A stretch of DNA of 64,000 bases from Bilophila wadsworthia ATCC 49260 (GCF_000701705.1 NZ_JNJP01000004.1:90093-154092); one strand, 5' to 3'. Shown: positions 18,001 through 27,176, numbered from the stretch's first letter. Numbers and translations are program-made. Notes: generated by a model from the sequence alone, not told the origin.

Positions 18001-21000
18001 CCCTTCACCTCGGGCAACAAAGGAAAACGCAGGCATCTTCAATCTGCCGCCCGTAATGGTCACCGTATTCTTGATGAGCCACTTCTGAGCAATTTCCGTG
18101 CGCCCGCCCTCAAAGGCAGCCGTTCCCAGAAAACCATCCATCGAGGCATTGAACAGCAATGTACCGCTCCCCGTCTTCTTCAGGGCCGGCGTTGCGCTTT
18201 GAGACGACAGCGCATCATTAAAGACGACCTTGCCGTCTCCCGTGATGTCCAGACTGGAACCGTCGCCCATGAAGATCGCGTTCGAGCCCGTGGAGTCCGT
18301 ATTCCCGTTGAACACGATCTCCTGCCCCGCGCCGGGATTGAGGGTAATGGAACGGGTGTTGTAAATGGCCCCGCCAAGCCCGCCGGCCGTATTGCCCGTG
18401 AAGCGCGCTCCGCCGTTGAATGCGAGGGAACCATCCGTAGTCGAGGTAAAATAGTTATAAACGGCACCGCCATAGGTTGCCCTATTCCCGGAAAAGACCA
18501 CGTTGCCGGAAGTGGTCAGCTGGCCGTTATTGAATACGGCGCCCCCATAGCCGGCGCTGTTGCCCTCGAAGCTACTGTCCGCAATGGCGAGATTCGAACT
18601 ACCGCTGATCCCCGAATAGATGGCCCCGCCGTTGCCGGTATTGGCCTGATTTTCCTTGAATACGGCATCTGTAAACGCGATATCCGAGGTGCCGCTGCCG
18701 CCCAAATAGACGGCACCGCCCGAGGTGGCGGTATTGCCCTCAAATACCACATCCGAGGCGGCTACATTCACCGTACCGCCAACGCTCGCCGACGCGTACA
18801 CAGCCCCGCCGTAGGTGCCGCTGTTCTTTCCGAAAACTGTGTCGACAAACGTGAGCTTCGCGGAGGCATCCTTGCCACCCAGTACGTAAATCGCTCCGCC
18901 CTTGACGGCCTGGTTGCCTTGCAGCCTCGTTCCGCTTCCCAGATCCACGGTACCGTTCTGGACATAAACGGCGCCACCGTTCGTGGTTGCGCTGTTCCCC
19001 TCGAACAGCGTGCCCGCGTCACTCCCCGCTTCGCCGGAAGTAGTCGTCAGCATGCCGTTTTTGTCAATGAAGAACGCTCCGCCGTTCGTGGCGGTGTTCG
19101 CGGCGAACGTCGTGTCCGTGACACTCGCGGTTCCGCCGCCGGCGAGAAGGACGGCCCCGCCTCCCGCGGCCTTATTCTCTTCCATCCGGGAGTCGACGAG
19201 GACTATCGAGCCCCCGGCGCTATAGATGCCGCCGCCGTAGTTCGACGTGGCCACGTTCTTTCTGAACGTCGTGCCTGTCGCACTCACCTGCCCAGTGGAG
19301 TAAACAGCTCCGCCCGCCTGGGCCTGGTTGGATTCCACAACGGAACCGGTTCCGAGGCTCAACGCGCCGGTTACGGCAATCGCACCGCCCATGTACGAAG
19401 TCGTATTGCCTCGGACAATGGCCCCTTCTCCCATGCTCACGGAGCCCAGACTGTATATCGCACCGCCGTAATGGTAGCTCTCGTTGTTTGCAATGACCGC
19501 ATTCTTGCCGAAGCGGACAGCGCCCTTTCCATCCAGGAAAATAGCCCCGCCGCCGTAGCCTCCGCCGCCTATGGCCAGCGCGGTCGAATTGCCGGACAGG
19601 ACGGCATTGTCACCAAACGCCACGCCCTTCTTGGAGAAAATAGCCCCGCCGCCCTTGGTGGCATCCCCGGCCGAATGGTTGTTGAGGAGCGACACGTTGT
19701 CGCCAAAAAGGATTTCCCCACTCGAAGAGGCGACCGACGCGTGGTAAGGCATCAGCCCGGTGCCCCAGTTCTGGATGGTCAGAGGCCCGTCCGACGTGAC
19801 GCGCACCCCGGAATCGCCGCCGTGGATCAGACACGCATACGTGTCGCTGGCATCTGACGTCTTGCTGCCGTCATAGACCCCGGACAGGAAACGGTACTCG
19901 CTCGCCTGCCCCGGGTCCGTCTTCACGGTGATGACGTCCGCGATCGCGATAGGAACCCCGGAGCTGTCCAGCCATCCTCCCACGGTTCCGTCCGAAGCGG
20001 CATCGGACTTGTTGCCCGTATAATAATACGGAGAAAGGGGCCCCGGATTGGGAATGTTCACATACGTCCCGGTGAACGTGATCTCCTTTGCGGAACCCGA
20101 GCAGGACGCCTCCGCCCCGACGTTACTGGCTCCCAACAACAGGGCCGCGGCCTGGGCATAGGTCAAGTTGTACTTGGCGTCGTCGAACGCAATCAAGCCG
20201 GAATCAAAGCTCCAGTTGTCTCCGTTCAGCTTCACGGAGCCGGGATTTCTGGCGTCTCCTTCGGCATTCAGGCCGTTGGCGAAGATCTGCCCTGTCCCCG
20301 TCTCCAGGATGCCGCCGGCCAGAACCAGCTTGCCGCCCGTAACGGCGTTCTCCGCGTCCTGCGACGCAAAGGAGAACTCGGACATCTTCAGCTTGCCGCC
20401 CGCGATGGTGATCAGGTTCTTGATGAGCCACTTTTCGGCAATGCTCGTAAGCCCGCCCTCGAAAGAGGCCGTGCCCAGGAAGCCGTCCATTGAAGCGTTG
20501 AGGAGCAGTTCCCCGCTCCCCGTCTTCTTCAGGGCCGGCGTTGCGCTTTGAGACGACAGCGCATCATCAAAGACGACCTTGCCGTCTCCCGTAATGTCCA
20601 GACTGGAACCGTCGCCCATGAAGATCGCGTTCGAGCCCGTGGAGTCCGTATTCCCGCTGAACACGATCTCCTGCCCCGCGCCGGGATTGAGGGTAATGGA
20701 ACGGGTGTTGTAGATGGCTCCGCCAAGTCCGCTGGCCGTATTGCCGATGAAGCGCGCTCCGCCGTTGAATGCGAGGGAACCCGCACTCACGGCGTTGCCG
20801 TCCTTATCCTCGGAGAAATCGTTATAAACGGCGCCGCCGTCCGTCGCGCTGTTCCCGGAGAAAACGGCTCCGTCGGCAAACGTCAGCTGGTGCACGTTGA
20901 ATACGGCTCCGCCACCGTCGGCAGCGGCGTTTTCAATAAAGGAAGCCTTGCCCAGAGAAGCAATCCCTTCGTTATAAAGCCCTCCGCCCACTCCAGCCGT

Positions 21001-23979
21001 ATTCTTGGAAAACGTGGATTCCGCCGCCATGTTCAGCGTATTCAGGTTGCAAACGGCACCCCCGATCTTGCCGGCCGTGTTCTCAACAAACGAGACAGGA
21101 CCGTTGAAGCGCACGTCGCCTTCGTTGATGATCGCTCCGCCATAGCTTCCCGCGCTGTTTTGAGTGAACGTCGCGGATCCCAATACCGCCTTGGCGGGCA
21201 GTTGGGGGCTCCAATCGCATACGGCTATGGCGCCGCCTGTGGACTTGGAGCTATTTCCCGTAAACGTGGCGCCGTCATCGATACTCAGCTCTCCCGACTG
21301 CACTTCGATGGCCCCGCCGTTCCCTCCGGAACCCAGCAATTCAACGCTGTTGTTCTTGAAAAGGGCGTTCTTCCCGATGTGTACATACTTTACGCGGCGC
21401 GCGCCGGACGCATAGTCGGGATCAGTGAGGTAGTCTTCATAATCGTCAACCACATTCAGCGCGCCGCCTCTGCGGCCCTTGTTGCCTTCAAAGACAACGT
21501 TGTCGCCGATCGTGGTAAACGATTCGCTGTAGAGGCCGCCTCCAGAACCTCCCGTACAGTTGATAAAACCGACGTTGTTTCCTATTTCCACAATACCGTG
21601 AGCAGTCCTGACGGCTCCGCCGGCACCGTCACCTACGCTTTCCGTATTCCTGAATTGGACGCCGTCACCGATAATCAGCTTTGCGGTACTCTTCCAGTTA
21701 TCGGCAAAGTACCCCATATCAAAGAAAATGGCCGGGCCGAAGGACACGGGCCCTTCGTATCTGTCGCCAGAAGACGTCTTCAAGCCGTCAAAGGCAATAT
21801 TCTGGATGGAAACAGTCCCGGAATCCATCCCCTTGAACCACAGGCCCGGGTAGGCTCCGCTTATCGTGTGCCCGTTGCCGTCGATGGCCAATGAGCGAGC
21901 GACGGGTGTGGTTCCCTGCAAGCGCTTGGATAAAACGATATCGCTTCCCAGCTTGATGCTGTCGATTCCGGTATCCAAAACGGCCTTTTGCAGCGTTTCA
22001 AAGCTGTCAGGATCTCCAGGGGGCAACTCGACAAGCGTTCCGGTGAACGTGATCTCCTTTGCGGAGCCCGAGCCGGACACATTGTCCGCCGCAACATTAC
22101 CAGCCCCCAGCAGACCGGCCGCTGTCTGGGCGTATACAATGTTGTACTTGGCGTCATCAAACGCGATCACCCCTGAGTCAAACTTCCAATTGCTGTCGCT
22201 CAGCTTCACCGCGCCGGGGTCCTTCATATCCCCGTCCACGTTCAAAGCGCTCGTAAAGATCTGTCCCGTTCCCGTTTCCAGCGTACCGCCCGCAAGAGTA
22301 AGCTTGCCTGTCTTTTGGAAGGACAAGGTAGGAGCGACAAGTGCGCCACCCGTCACGGCTAACTGCGCCTTGCCAAAATACCCGGCTGCACCTTCACTCA
22401 AGAACGTCGTTCCGCCCTTTTGATTAAACACTCCGCTAAAATTGGAAATATCGCCATAGAATGCAAGAGAACCTGCGTTCTCCTTGTTGATTGTACCGGA
22501 GGAACCGGTAACACTCCCCCTCACCTTTGAATCCGCGCTTTCCTTCGTGACGGGGACATTGATCGGCGTAGGGTTATAGGCAAAGGTCACGGAAGCGCCG
22601 ACCTGCTCTCCGGCCTTGATACTCGTGACAATCGCCTTGTCCGCATTTATAGTCGTAGGCCCATCAAACCGGACGTCTGCGAAAACATTCTCATTGCCGC
22701 CCCCCTCAACAAAGACGCCCGTGCTTCCCGTTATATTGATTCGCTGTCCCGTGAGGGAAACGCTTCCTCCCTGATTATTTATGCCATAACCTGAAGAATT
22801 CAGCGTTACGGCCTTCCCGTCGGTACCTAGGGAGATAACCGGGCAGATACCGGCTTGAGTCGAATAATCATAACGGTAGGTCGTATAAAGAGCACTACCG
22901 GATGCGCTACCCGTAACCGCAATCTCGACATCCCCAAGAAAGCTCATATCAGCTTTGCCGGAAGCGGTAATACCCTTTGCATCAAAGGGGGCATTGGTAA
23001 CCAAACGTAACGAGGTAGGGCCAGAGACGACCATTTTGCCTGAGTCATTTGATATACCAAGCACTGAGGCAAAAGAGTCTTGCCCTGTCTGCGTTGCCGT
23101 CAGATCAAGATTCCCGGCAAGCTGCACATCGGAGGAACTCGCCGTAAGCTGGATACCCGTTGTAGCCTTGTTTCCCTCCACCACGATATCCAGATCCGTA
23201 TCAGCACTTGTTTTGACCGTACCATCAGCACAGTTGATACCCACGCTGTTGGAATCCGTATTTTTTGATTCAATCAATACGGACTTACTGGCAAAGCCAA
23301 TCATACCTCCATACTTGACGAAGGCCCCATTGGCATTGTTCCCTGTAGACGCTTTCGCCCGTAATGTCGTCCTGTCCCCTCCAAAAACCAGATTTCCCCC
23401 TGCCGCTGCAGCAACAAATGAGGCATACCCATTGGAGCCGTTCATCACGGCTTCGGCTTCACCAGTAATATCCCCAGAAAGAGTCAGCGTTCCTTTACTT
23501 TCACTCAAAAAAGCGCACACGCCCAACAGCTTTCCGCCGCCCACCATTGAGAAGGTTCCTGTCCCCACAAAAGAACCGGAACTTCCCGAACCAGCTACAT
23601 GGAAAGCCGACGCGTATTGATCATAGTCAGAATAATCCTTTAAATAGATCCCATCAGCATTTCCAACAGCCATCGGACTGCCGTTGGACATGGAAATATC
23701 AAGTTGCCCTTGCCCCGACACATTGATGAGATACCGCAGCGCAGGCTCGGTCGACCGGAGACTTATATCCCCAACCCCAATAATATTTCGGGTATCTCCT
23801 GATAAAGATATCGGGGAAATGTCGCCTGATAATTCCTCCGCGCCGGCAAACCCCGCGTTTCCCGCGACAAGCATGCCGGCCACTGCTAATGACCCGAATA
23901 CGTTCATCATGCGACACTTCCGCAGGACGGCACGGTACCTGTTGACCAGGTTCCCGATAGCTCCTCTCGATAAGGTCAT
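15052..23979 (-). CDS. giant autotransporter adhesin-like protein with PMP-type repeats
   Basis: 2975 residues. Residues 1-47 form an extended signal (basic NRYRAVLRKCR, then a hydrophobic core ending GFAGA). The passenger is repetitive and threonine/serine/glycine rich, consistent with a beta-helix. Between roughly residues 760 and 1880 it carries many FxxN...GGA[IVL] units (FSGNSATDGGAVYN, FTGNTAGGLGGAIYN), the motif pair of chlamydial polymorphic membrane proteins. A module with ILETGTGQIF and FDSGLIAFDD occurs three times. A proline-rich linker lies near residues 2092-2135, and an autotransporter barrel from about 2695 ends in SFTYKF. AGGAGGA lies seven bases before the ATG. Control is probably through the unusual leader at 24011-24236. 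Likely surface adhesin or interaction factor; the receptor is unknown. Confidence 0.92.
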   Translation of the reverse strand: MTLSRGAIGNLVNRYRAVLRKCRMMNVFGSLAVAGMLVAGNAGFAGAEELSGDISPISLSGDTRNIIGVGDISLRSTEPALRYLINVSGQGQLDISMSNGSPMAVGNADGIYLKDYSDYDQYASAFHVAGSGSSGSFVGTGTFSMVGGGKLLGVCAFLSESKGTLTLSGDITGEAEAVMNGSNGYASFVAAAAGGNLVFGGDRTTLRAKASTGNNANGAFVKYGGMIGFASKSVLIESKNTDSNSVGINCADGTVKTSADTDLDIVVEGNKATTGIQLTASSSDVQLAGNLDLTATQTGQDSFASVLGISNDSGKMVVSGPTSLRLVTNAPFDAKGITASGKADMSFLGDVEIAVTGSASGSALYTTYRYDYSTQAGICPVISLGTDGKAVTLNSSGYGINNQGGSVSLTGQRINITGSTGVFVEGGGNENVFADVRFDGPTTINADKAIVTSIKAGEQVGASVTFAYNPTPINVPVTKESADSKVRGSVTGSSGTINKENAGSLAFYGDISNFSGVFNQKGGTTFLSEGAAGYFGKAQLAVTGGALVAPTLSFQKTGKLTLAGGTLETGTGQIFTSALNVDGDMKDPGAVKLSDSNWKFDSGVIAFDDAKYNIVYAQTAAGLLGAGNVAADNVSGSGSAKEITFTGTLVELPPGDPDSFETLQKAVLDTGIDSIKLGSDIVLSKRLQGTTPVARSLAIDGNGHTISGAYPGLWFKGMDSGTVSIQNIAFDGLKTSSGDRYEGPVSFGPAIFFDMGYFADNWKSTAKLIIGDGVQFRNTESVGDGAGGAVRTAHGIVEIGNNVGFINCTGGSGGGLYSESFTTIGDNVVFEGNKGRRGGALNVVDDYEDYLTDPDYASGARRVKYVHIGKNALFKNNSVELLGSGGNGGAIEVQSGELSIDDGATFTGNSSKSTGGAIAVCDWSPQLPAKAVLGSATFTQNSAGSYGGAIINEGDVRFNGPVSFVENTAGKIGGAVCNLNTLNMAAESTFSKNTAGVGGGLYNEGIASLGKASFIENAAADGGGAVFNVHQLTFADGAVFSGNSATDGGAVYNDFSEDKDGNAVSAGSLAFNGGARFIGNTASGLGGAIYNTRSITLNPGAGQEIVFSGNTDSTGSNAIFMGDGSSLDITGDGKVVFDDALSSQSATPALKKTGSGELLLNASMDGFLGTASFEGGLTSIAEKWLIKNLITIAGGKLKMSEFSFASQDAENAVTGGKLVLAGGILETGTGQIFANGLNAEGDARNPGSVKLNGDNWSFDSGLIAFDDAKYNLTYAQAAALLLGASNVGAEASCSGSAKEITFTGTYVNIPNPGPLSPYYYTGNKSDAASDGTVGGWLDSSGVPIAIADVITVKTDPGQASEYRFLSGVYDGSKTSDASDTYACLIHGGDSGVRVTSDGPLTIQNWGTGLMPYHASVASSSGEILFGDNVSLLNNHSAGDATKGGGAIFSKKGVAFGDNAVLSGNSTALAIGGGGYGGGAIFLDGKGAVRFGKNAVIANNESYHYGGAIYSLGSVSMGEGAIVRGNTTSYMGGAIAVTGALSLGTGSVVESNQAQAGGAVYSTGQVSATGTTFRKNVATSNYGGGIYSAGGSIVLVDSRMEENKAAGGGAVLLAGGGTASVTDTTFAANTATNGGAFFIDKNGMLTTTSGEAGSDAGTLFEGNSATTNGGAVYVQNGTVDLGSGTRLQGNQAVKGGAIYVLGGKDASAKLTFVDTVFGKNSGTYGGAVYASASVGGTVNVAASDVVFEGNTATSGGAVYLGGSGTSDIAFTDAVFKENQANTGNGGAIYSGISGSSNLAIADSSFEGNSAGYGGAVFNNGQLTTSGNVVFSGNRATYGGAVYNYFTSTTDGSLAFNGGARFTGNTAGGLGGAIYNTRSITLNPGAGQEIVFNGNTDSTGSNAIFMGDGSSLDITGDGKVVFNDALSSQSATPALKKTGSGTLLFNASMDGFLGTAAFEGGRTEIAQKWLIKNTVTITGGRLKMPAFSFVARGEGNNVAGGKLILAGGILETGTGQIFINGLNAEGDNKDPGAVKLSGDNWSFDSGLIAFNDALYNLTYAQAAADSLGANNVEAGEGAGSTSAKEITFIGTGYVDPVPDPVPPVEPDPDPVPPVDPGPDPVPPVEPDPTPPAPEPKPDEDRTGKVSVDELNNNHANNIVLGNVTITTGTSSDSGKDFVVGASAKDDKTDSISGSIGGKNIDLGSSGRNISVVGGHYLTLVGGSSDTPLVTAGGNPVNVHVGGTGEGAFGVLNLGTPVMDSGGTLSGNIEIAAASTVNVRAGTHVITGEANETTGTADVAGMNNNGGTINIAEGAHLQSTIRQADGQTNVSGKLTSASVELSGGALNVSGAVDSSSVTASKGDIKVAGTLAADVLTTSSDVQLNIGDQGSAGRVVARQAQLQGGRVFLDPAWKGNDALADASHGVFTFVNNEIDGLLTAGQNSLLVLGDTDTGWALDAFGRSSLQWGQNGVTAALAIRKPQTLNGTLGAVMVDGTKTSAPVLTPNTATFADGSLLLVDGSGLNGAAALTSQGGTLNVDAGAKLLIDNITQGEYAITSGFSVSNVQGWNGDNLSTPDNLIGLVLGKDADGSMKVQATARRSSDVFRGLSLVNTMDAIWGKGLNDTESGNMGIRFLSRAVNENHLPKADTVHTVDGAAQIAVAGGVQGMAVAAADAPVRAIQDHASLSHMTTTREGAIRKDGLNLWINALYGAEHARNLGAGSLDGGYNADFGGIVFGGDYAFGDFRVGMALNAGSGTARSRGDFNATKNDFDFWGMNLYGSWSRDQFNIVGDLGYSANKNEVKQDLPTTMQLGQLRADVDTGVLTAGLRGEYRFETDWADVTPHVGVRYYNLRTDGFTSRIDDHDVFRVGRDTQEIWTFPIGVSFSRDFETSSGWKVKPRADLSVVPAAGDLKAKTKVRVPGVAASDTIKARMMDSVSFDGTLGLEVQKDNISFGLDYGIRASEHKAGHGVNVSFTYKF
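18164..18431 (-). repeat. 268-bp direct repeat, copy B, inside the autotransporter
   Basis: Nearly identical to 20513-20780 (about 9 mismatches by eye). It encodes a POMP-like end unit around residues 1850-1939. The 2349-base offset is an exact multiple of three. Confidence 0.9.
20513..20780 (-). repeat. 268-bp direct repeat, copy A, inside the autotransporter
   Basis: Partner of 18164-18431 in the same orientation. Recombination between the copies would delete 783 codons without breaking the reading frame. Confidence 0.9.
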
Positions 23980-24010
23980 GATTACATCCTCCTCAGGATG
24001 GATTTGAAAC

Positions 24011-24166
<156 letters not shown>

Positions 24167-24207
24167 TTTGGCCTCCCTTCCCCTATTCCGCTGACAGTTT
24201 TAAATAC

Positions 24208-24236
24208 ATTATATACCCGCATATTTTTCTTTACAA
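24208..24236 (-). promoter_or_regulatory. promoter of the autotransporter leader
   Basis: TTGTAA (24236-24231), 17-base spacer, perfect TATAAT (24213-24208) on the minus strand. Predicted start is near 24201, giving a leader of about 220 bases that contains the small ORF, the CT tract and the terminator. Confidence 0.65.
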
Positions 24237-24365
24237 GATTCGGCTCAACAAAAGTGAAGAGGTATGAAAATCTTATTAAAACAAAAAACATGTTATAAAG
24301 ACAAAACCAGTTTATAAAAACAAGTGACGCACGTTAAATAAGGCGATAAAGACTCTATAAAACGA

Positions 24366-24397
24366 GAAGGCACGAATATATGAACATTCGTGCCTTC
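24366..24397 (-). terminator. terminator of the tetR gene
   Basis: Twelve-base-pair stem (24366-24377 with 24386-24397), loop of eight. It is followed on the minus strand by a T-rich stretch (cgttttatag), 85 bases after the tetR stop. Confidence 0.75.
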
Positions 24398-24481
24398 TTC
24401 CCAAAATTTCTTTTGCCAAAAGAGTAAAAAATAAATTATTTCAATTAAATTTTTCCGTATTCTGCAGGCTGGCGGAGCGTC

Positions 24482-25081
24482 TTATGCCTCTAGGGAGGCT
24501 ACGGCTTCATCCGTAAACAACGCTGTCAGCGTCTGCCTGACAACAACCTTTCCAGCGGCTTTATCAGGGCGCATCCGGGCCATGACTTTGAGGCCCCAAA
24601 CCTGCACTTGCACGTACAGTGCCGCATCTTCCGGCGTCACCTCTGGCCGCAAGCCCGGCGCACGCTTGAGCGCGTCCTTGATTCTGCCGCGTATCTGCTC
24701 CATATAATCCGCTACCGCCATTGCGAAATCCGGCGTATCCGTCGAAATGTTGGTGACGGTGTTTACCAGAAAGCACCCTCGCGCACGCGGGTCCTCAAAA
24801 CTGCCCATGGCATGTTCCAAGATGGCGCGTACTTGTCCGGCTCCCGGCTGCGTCGCGGCCAGCAAGGCTTCAAGCGCGTCGATTGTCTCCTTGGCATACA
24901 GGTCCAGCGCCGCAAGCATGATCCCTTTTTTGCTGCCGAACCGGGCATAGAGGCTTGCCGCGTTGACTCCCGTCTCCTGGACGATGACGCTGATGGGCGT
25001 CGCCGCGTACCCGCGCTCCCATAGGCAATCAATGATTTCACGCAGTAACATCGTATGATCATAGGATGGTGGCCTTCCCAT
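24482..25081 (-). CDS. TetR-family transcriptional regulator
   Basis: 199 residues from ATG 25081 (MGRPPSYD), chosen because AAGGAG lies seven bases upstream; a longer frame begins 18 bases earlier without a better site. The N-terminal helix-turn-helix (residues 10-55, ITVSVIVQETGV-like region then ASLYARFGSKKGIMLAAL) is typical. The C-terminal half (from GCFLVNTVTN) forms the ligand domain with a conserved cysteine, as in TetR regulators that sense electrophiles or thiol oxidants. It is divergent from the rhodanese/RclA-like pair. A TTTAA-N6-TTAAA inverted repeat at 25142-25157 in the shared promoter is a plausible operator. Confidence 0.87.
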   Translation of the reverse strand: MGRPPSYDHTMLLREIIDCLWERGYAATPISVIVQETGVNAASLYARFGSKKGIMLAALDLYAKETIDALEALLAATQPGAGQVRAILEHAMGSFEDPRARGCFLVNTVTNISTDTPDFAMAVADYMEQIRGRIKDALKRAPGLRPEVTPEDAALYVQVQVWGLKVMARMRPDKAAGKVVVRQTLTALFTDEAVASLEA

Positions 25082-25116
25082 TGCAAACTCCTTCATCACT
25101 TGCCATCAAAAACCGC

Positions 25117-25157
25117 TTGACAGAAACGGTCACCCGAGTATTTTAATGAGCGTTAAA
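25117..25157 (+). promoter_or_regulatory. promoter and candidate TetR operator
   Basis: TTGACA (25117-25122), 16-base spacer, TATTTT (25139-25144). The inverted repeat TTTAA-TGAGCG-TTAAA (25142-25157) covers the expected start site, a position suited to repression of the rhodanese/RclA genes. Confidence 0.5.
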
Positions 25158-25209
25158 TAAAAAGCAACAGAGGCATTTTGCCCACAGCCGCATACCCCTG
25201 GAGGTCGCT

Positions 25210-25623
25210 ATGCATTCTCTTCGTTCCAAATGGTTTGCCGTACTCTTGGCTTACATTTTCATGTTCGCGGCATACGGCCACTCCCCCGCCGCCGAACTCC
25301 CGCAGATCGGCGCGCTCGCCCCGGCTGAAGCCCTGCAGCTGATGGACACGCTTGGCGACAAGCTGACCGTCATCGATGTCCGTACCGAGCAGGAATACGC
25401 CCAAGGCCACGTCCCCGGCGCTCTGCTCCTTCCGATCCAGACACTGCGCGAACATATGGGTCAAGTCCCCGCCGACGGCTCCGTCCTGCTCCTCTGCCGG
25501 ACCGGACGCCGGGCTGAAACGGCCTACGACATGATCCGGGAAGCGTACCCTCAGAAGAAGAATCTATGGTTTCTCAAAGGAATACCCGTATACGGCAATG
25601 ACGGCTCATTTACTTTCAAGTAA
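25210..25623 (+). CDS. exported rhodanese-domain protein
   Basis: 137 residues. A signal peptide (about 1-28, ending GHSPAAE) sends a single rhodanese domain to the periplasm. The domain has IDVRTEQEYAQGHVPGALLLP and the active loop LCRTGRRA with Cys96 as the persulfide-forming residue. Rhodaneses move sulfane sulfur to thiols or cyanide. It precedes an RclA-like flavoprotein by 43 bases and is divergent from a TetR gene, so a role in thiol or reactive-chlorine stress is likely (inference). Confidence 0.88.
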   Translation: MHSLRSKWFAVLLAYIFMFAAYGHSPAAELPQIGALAPAEALQLMDTLGDKLTVIDVRTEQEYAQGHVPGALLLPIQTLREHMGQVPADGSVLLLCRTGRRAETAYDMIREAYPQKKNLWFLKGIPVYGNDGSFTFK

Positions 25624-25666
25624 GACCTTCTGAAAAGCCCGCAACTGCCGACAAGGAGAATATGCC

Positions 25667-27040
25667 ATGCAACAGCGCTATAACGCCATCATTATCGGAT
25701 TCGGGAAAGGAGGCAAGACGCTGGCCGCCTATCTCGCGGATCAAGGACAATCCGTTGCCATCGTCGAACGCTCGGACAAAATGTACGGCGGCACCTGCAT
25801 CAACATCGCCTGCATCCCCACCAAGACGCTGGTCTACGAAGCGCATAAGAGCCTGTGCCGCGGAGAGCGCAGCTTTGAGGAAAAGGCCGCCGACTATCGG
25901 CGCGCCATCGCCCGCAAGAACGAAGTGACCGGTTTCCTGCGCGGTAAAAACTACGCCATGCTTGCCGACCGGGACAATGTGGACGTCATCACGGGGACGG
26001 CCTCGTTCGTTTCCCCGCATGAAGTCGAAGTCAAAACGGCGGACAAAACCCTGCTCCTCTCCGGCGAACGCATCTTCATCAACACCGGCGGCGAAACCGT
26101 CATCCCGCCCATTGAAGGCGTCCGCGAAAACCCGCGAGTCTACACCAGCACCACCATGCTGGAGCTGGAAGACCTGCTCCGCCGTCTGGTCATCCTCGGC
26201 GGCGGGTATATCGCGCTGGAATTCGCCTCGTTCTACGCGGAATTCGGTTCACGGGTCACCATACTGGAACGCGGTTCCCGCTTCCTTGCCCGCGAAGACG
26301 CCGATGTGGCCGACAGCGTCCGCAAGGCGCTGGAAAACAAGGGCGTAACAATCATAACCGGTGCATCCGCCAGTGCCGTACGCGACGCCGGGGATGAAGC
26401 CGAGGTCCGTTTCATTCTCGACGGAACGGAGCAGGCGTTGCCCGCGGATGCCATCCTGCTCGCTACGGGCCGCCGCCCGCTCACGGCGGGGCTCAACCTT
26501 GAAGCCGCTGGCGTGAAGACAACGGAACAAGGCGCGATTGCCGTGGACGAACGCCTGCAAACCTCCGTTCCGCATATCTGGGCTCTCGGCGACGTCAAAG
26601 GCGGCCCGCAGTTCACGTACATTTCGCTGGACGACTTCCGCATCGTCCGGGATGCCCTTTACGGAGAGGGCAAGCGCGTCGCCAGCGACCGCGATCCCGC
26701 GTATACCGTATTCATGGACCCCCCTCTCGGTCGCGTGGGGCTCACGGAACAGGCCGCCCGCGACAAAAACCTCGACATCAAGGTTGCCGTCCTTCCTGCG
26801 GCAGCCATCCCCCGCGCCCGGTTGATGGGTGAAACCACGGGTATGCTCAAGGCCGTAGTGGACGCAAAAACCGGAGCCATATTGGGTTGCGCCCTGCATT
26901 GCGCCGATGCCGGAGAGATGATCAATGTCGTGGAAACGGCCATCCGTGCGGGTAAAGGCTACACCTTCCTGCGGGATATGATCTATACCCATCCTTCCAT
27001 GACGGAAGCCTTGAACGATCTCCTCTCGAAAATCAAGTAA
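25667..27040 (+). CDS. RclA-like pyridine nucleotide-disulfide oxidoreductase
   Basis: 457 residues. The FAD site IIIGFGKGGKTLA (8-20) and redox-active cysteines in GGTCINIACIPTKT (Cys44, Cys49) match the RclA branch rather than lipoamide dehydrogenase. A second Rossmann motif (VILGGGYIALEFASFYAEFG) binds NAD(P)H. It ends with a dimerisation domain carrying the C-terminal HPSMTEAL histidine/glutamate pair. E. coli RclA is a copper-stimulated flavoenzyme protecting against reactive chlorine species. The paired rhodanese and TetR regulator differ from the E. coli rcl locus, which has an AraC regulator. A terminator follows at 27067-27099. Confidence 0.87.
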   Translation: MQQRYNAIIIGFGKGGKTLAAYLADQGQSVAIVERSDKMYGGTCINIACIPTKTLVYEAHKSLCRGERSFEEKAADYRRAIARKNEVTGFLRGKNYAMLADRDNVDVITGTASFVSPHEVEVKTADKTLLLSGERIFINTGGETVIPPIEGVRENPRVYTSTTMLELEDLLRRLVILGGGYIALEFASFYAEFGSRVTILERGSRFLAREDADVADSVRKALENKGVTIITGASASAVRDAGDEAEVRFILDGTEQALPADAILLATGRRPLTAGLNLEAAGVKTTEQGAIAVDERLQTSVPHIWALGDVKGGPQFTYISLDDFRIVRDALYGEGKRVASDRDPAYTVFMDPPLGRVGLTEQAARDKNLDIKVAVLPAAAIPRARLMGETTGMLKAVVDAKTGAILGCALHCADAGEMINVVETAIRAGKGYTFLRDMIYTHPSMTEALNDLLSKIK

Positions 27041-27066
27041 TCGCGCTGGTAACTTATATAGAGAGA

Positions 27067-27099
27067 GGAAGGGAGGAAGCCTAGGGTTTCCTCCCTTCC
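27067..27099 (+). terminator. intrinsic terminator after the RclA-like gene
   Basis: Twelve-base-pair stem (27067-27078 with 27088-27099), nine-base loop, then ttgctttt. Confidence 0.8.
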
Positions 27100-27176
27100 T
27101 TGCTTTTCTCGGCAATCAGCGCACATTCAGCCCATCATTCTCCGCATATAGGGAACCACGCGCAAGCGCCAGTCCG

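Noticed and set aside
18164..20780. Insertion sequence as source of the repeats
   Set aside because: The repeats lie within one continuous coding frame, with no transposase or terminal inverted repeats.
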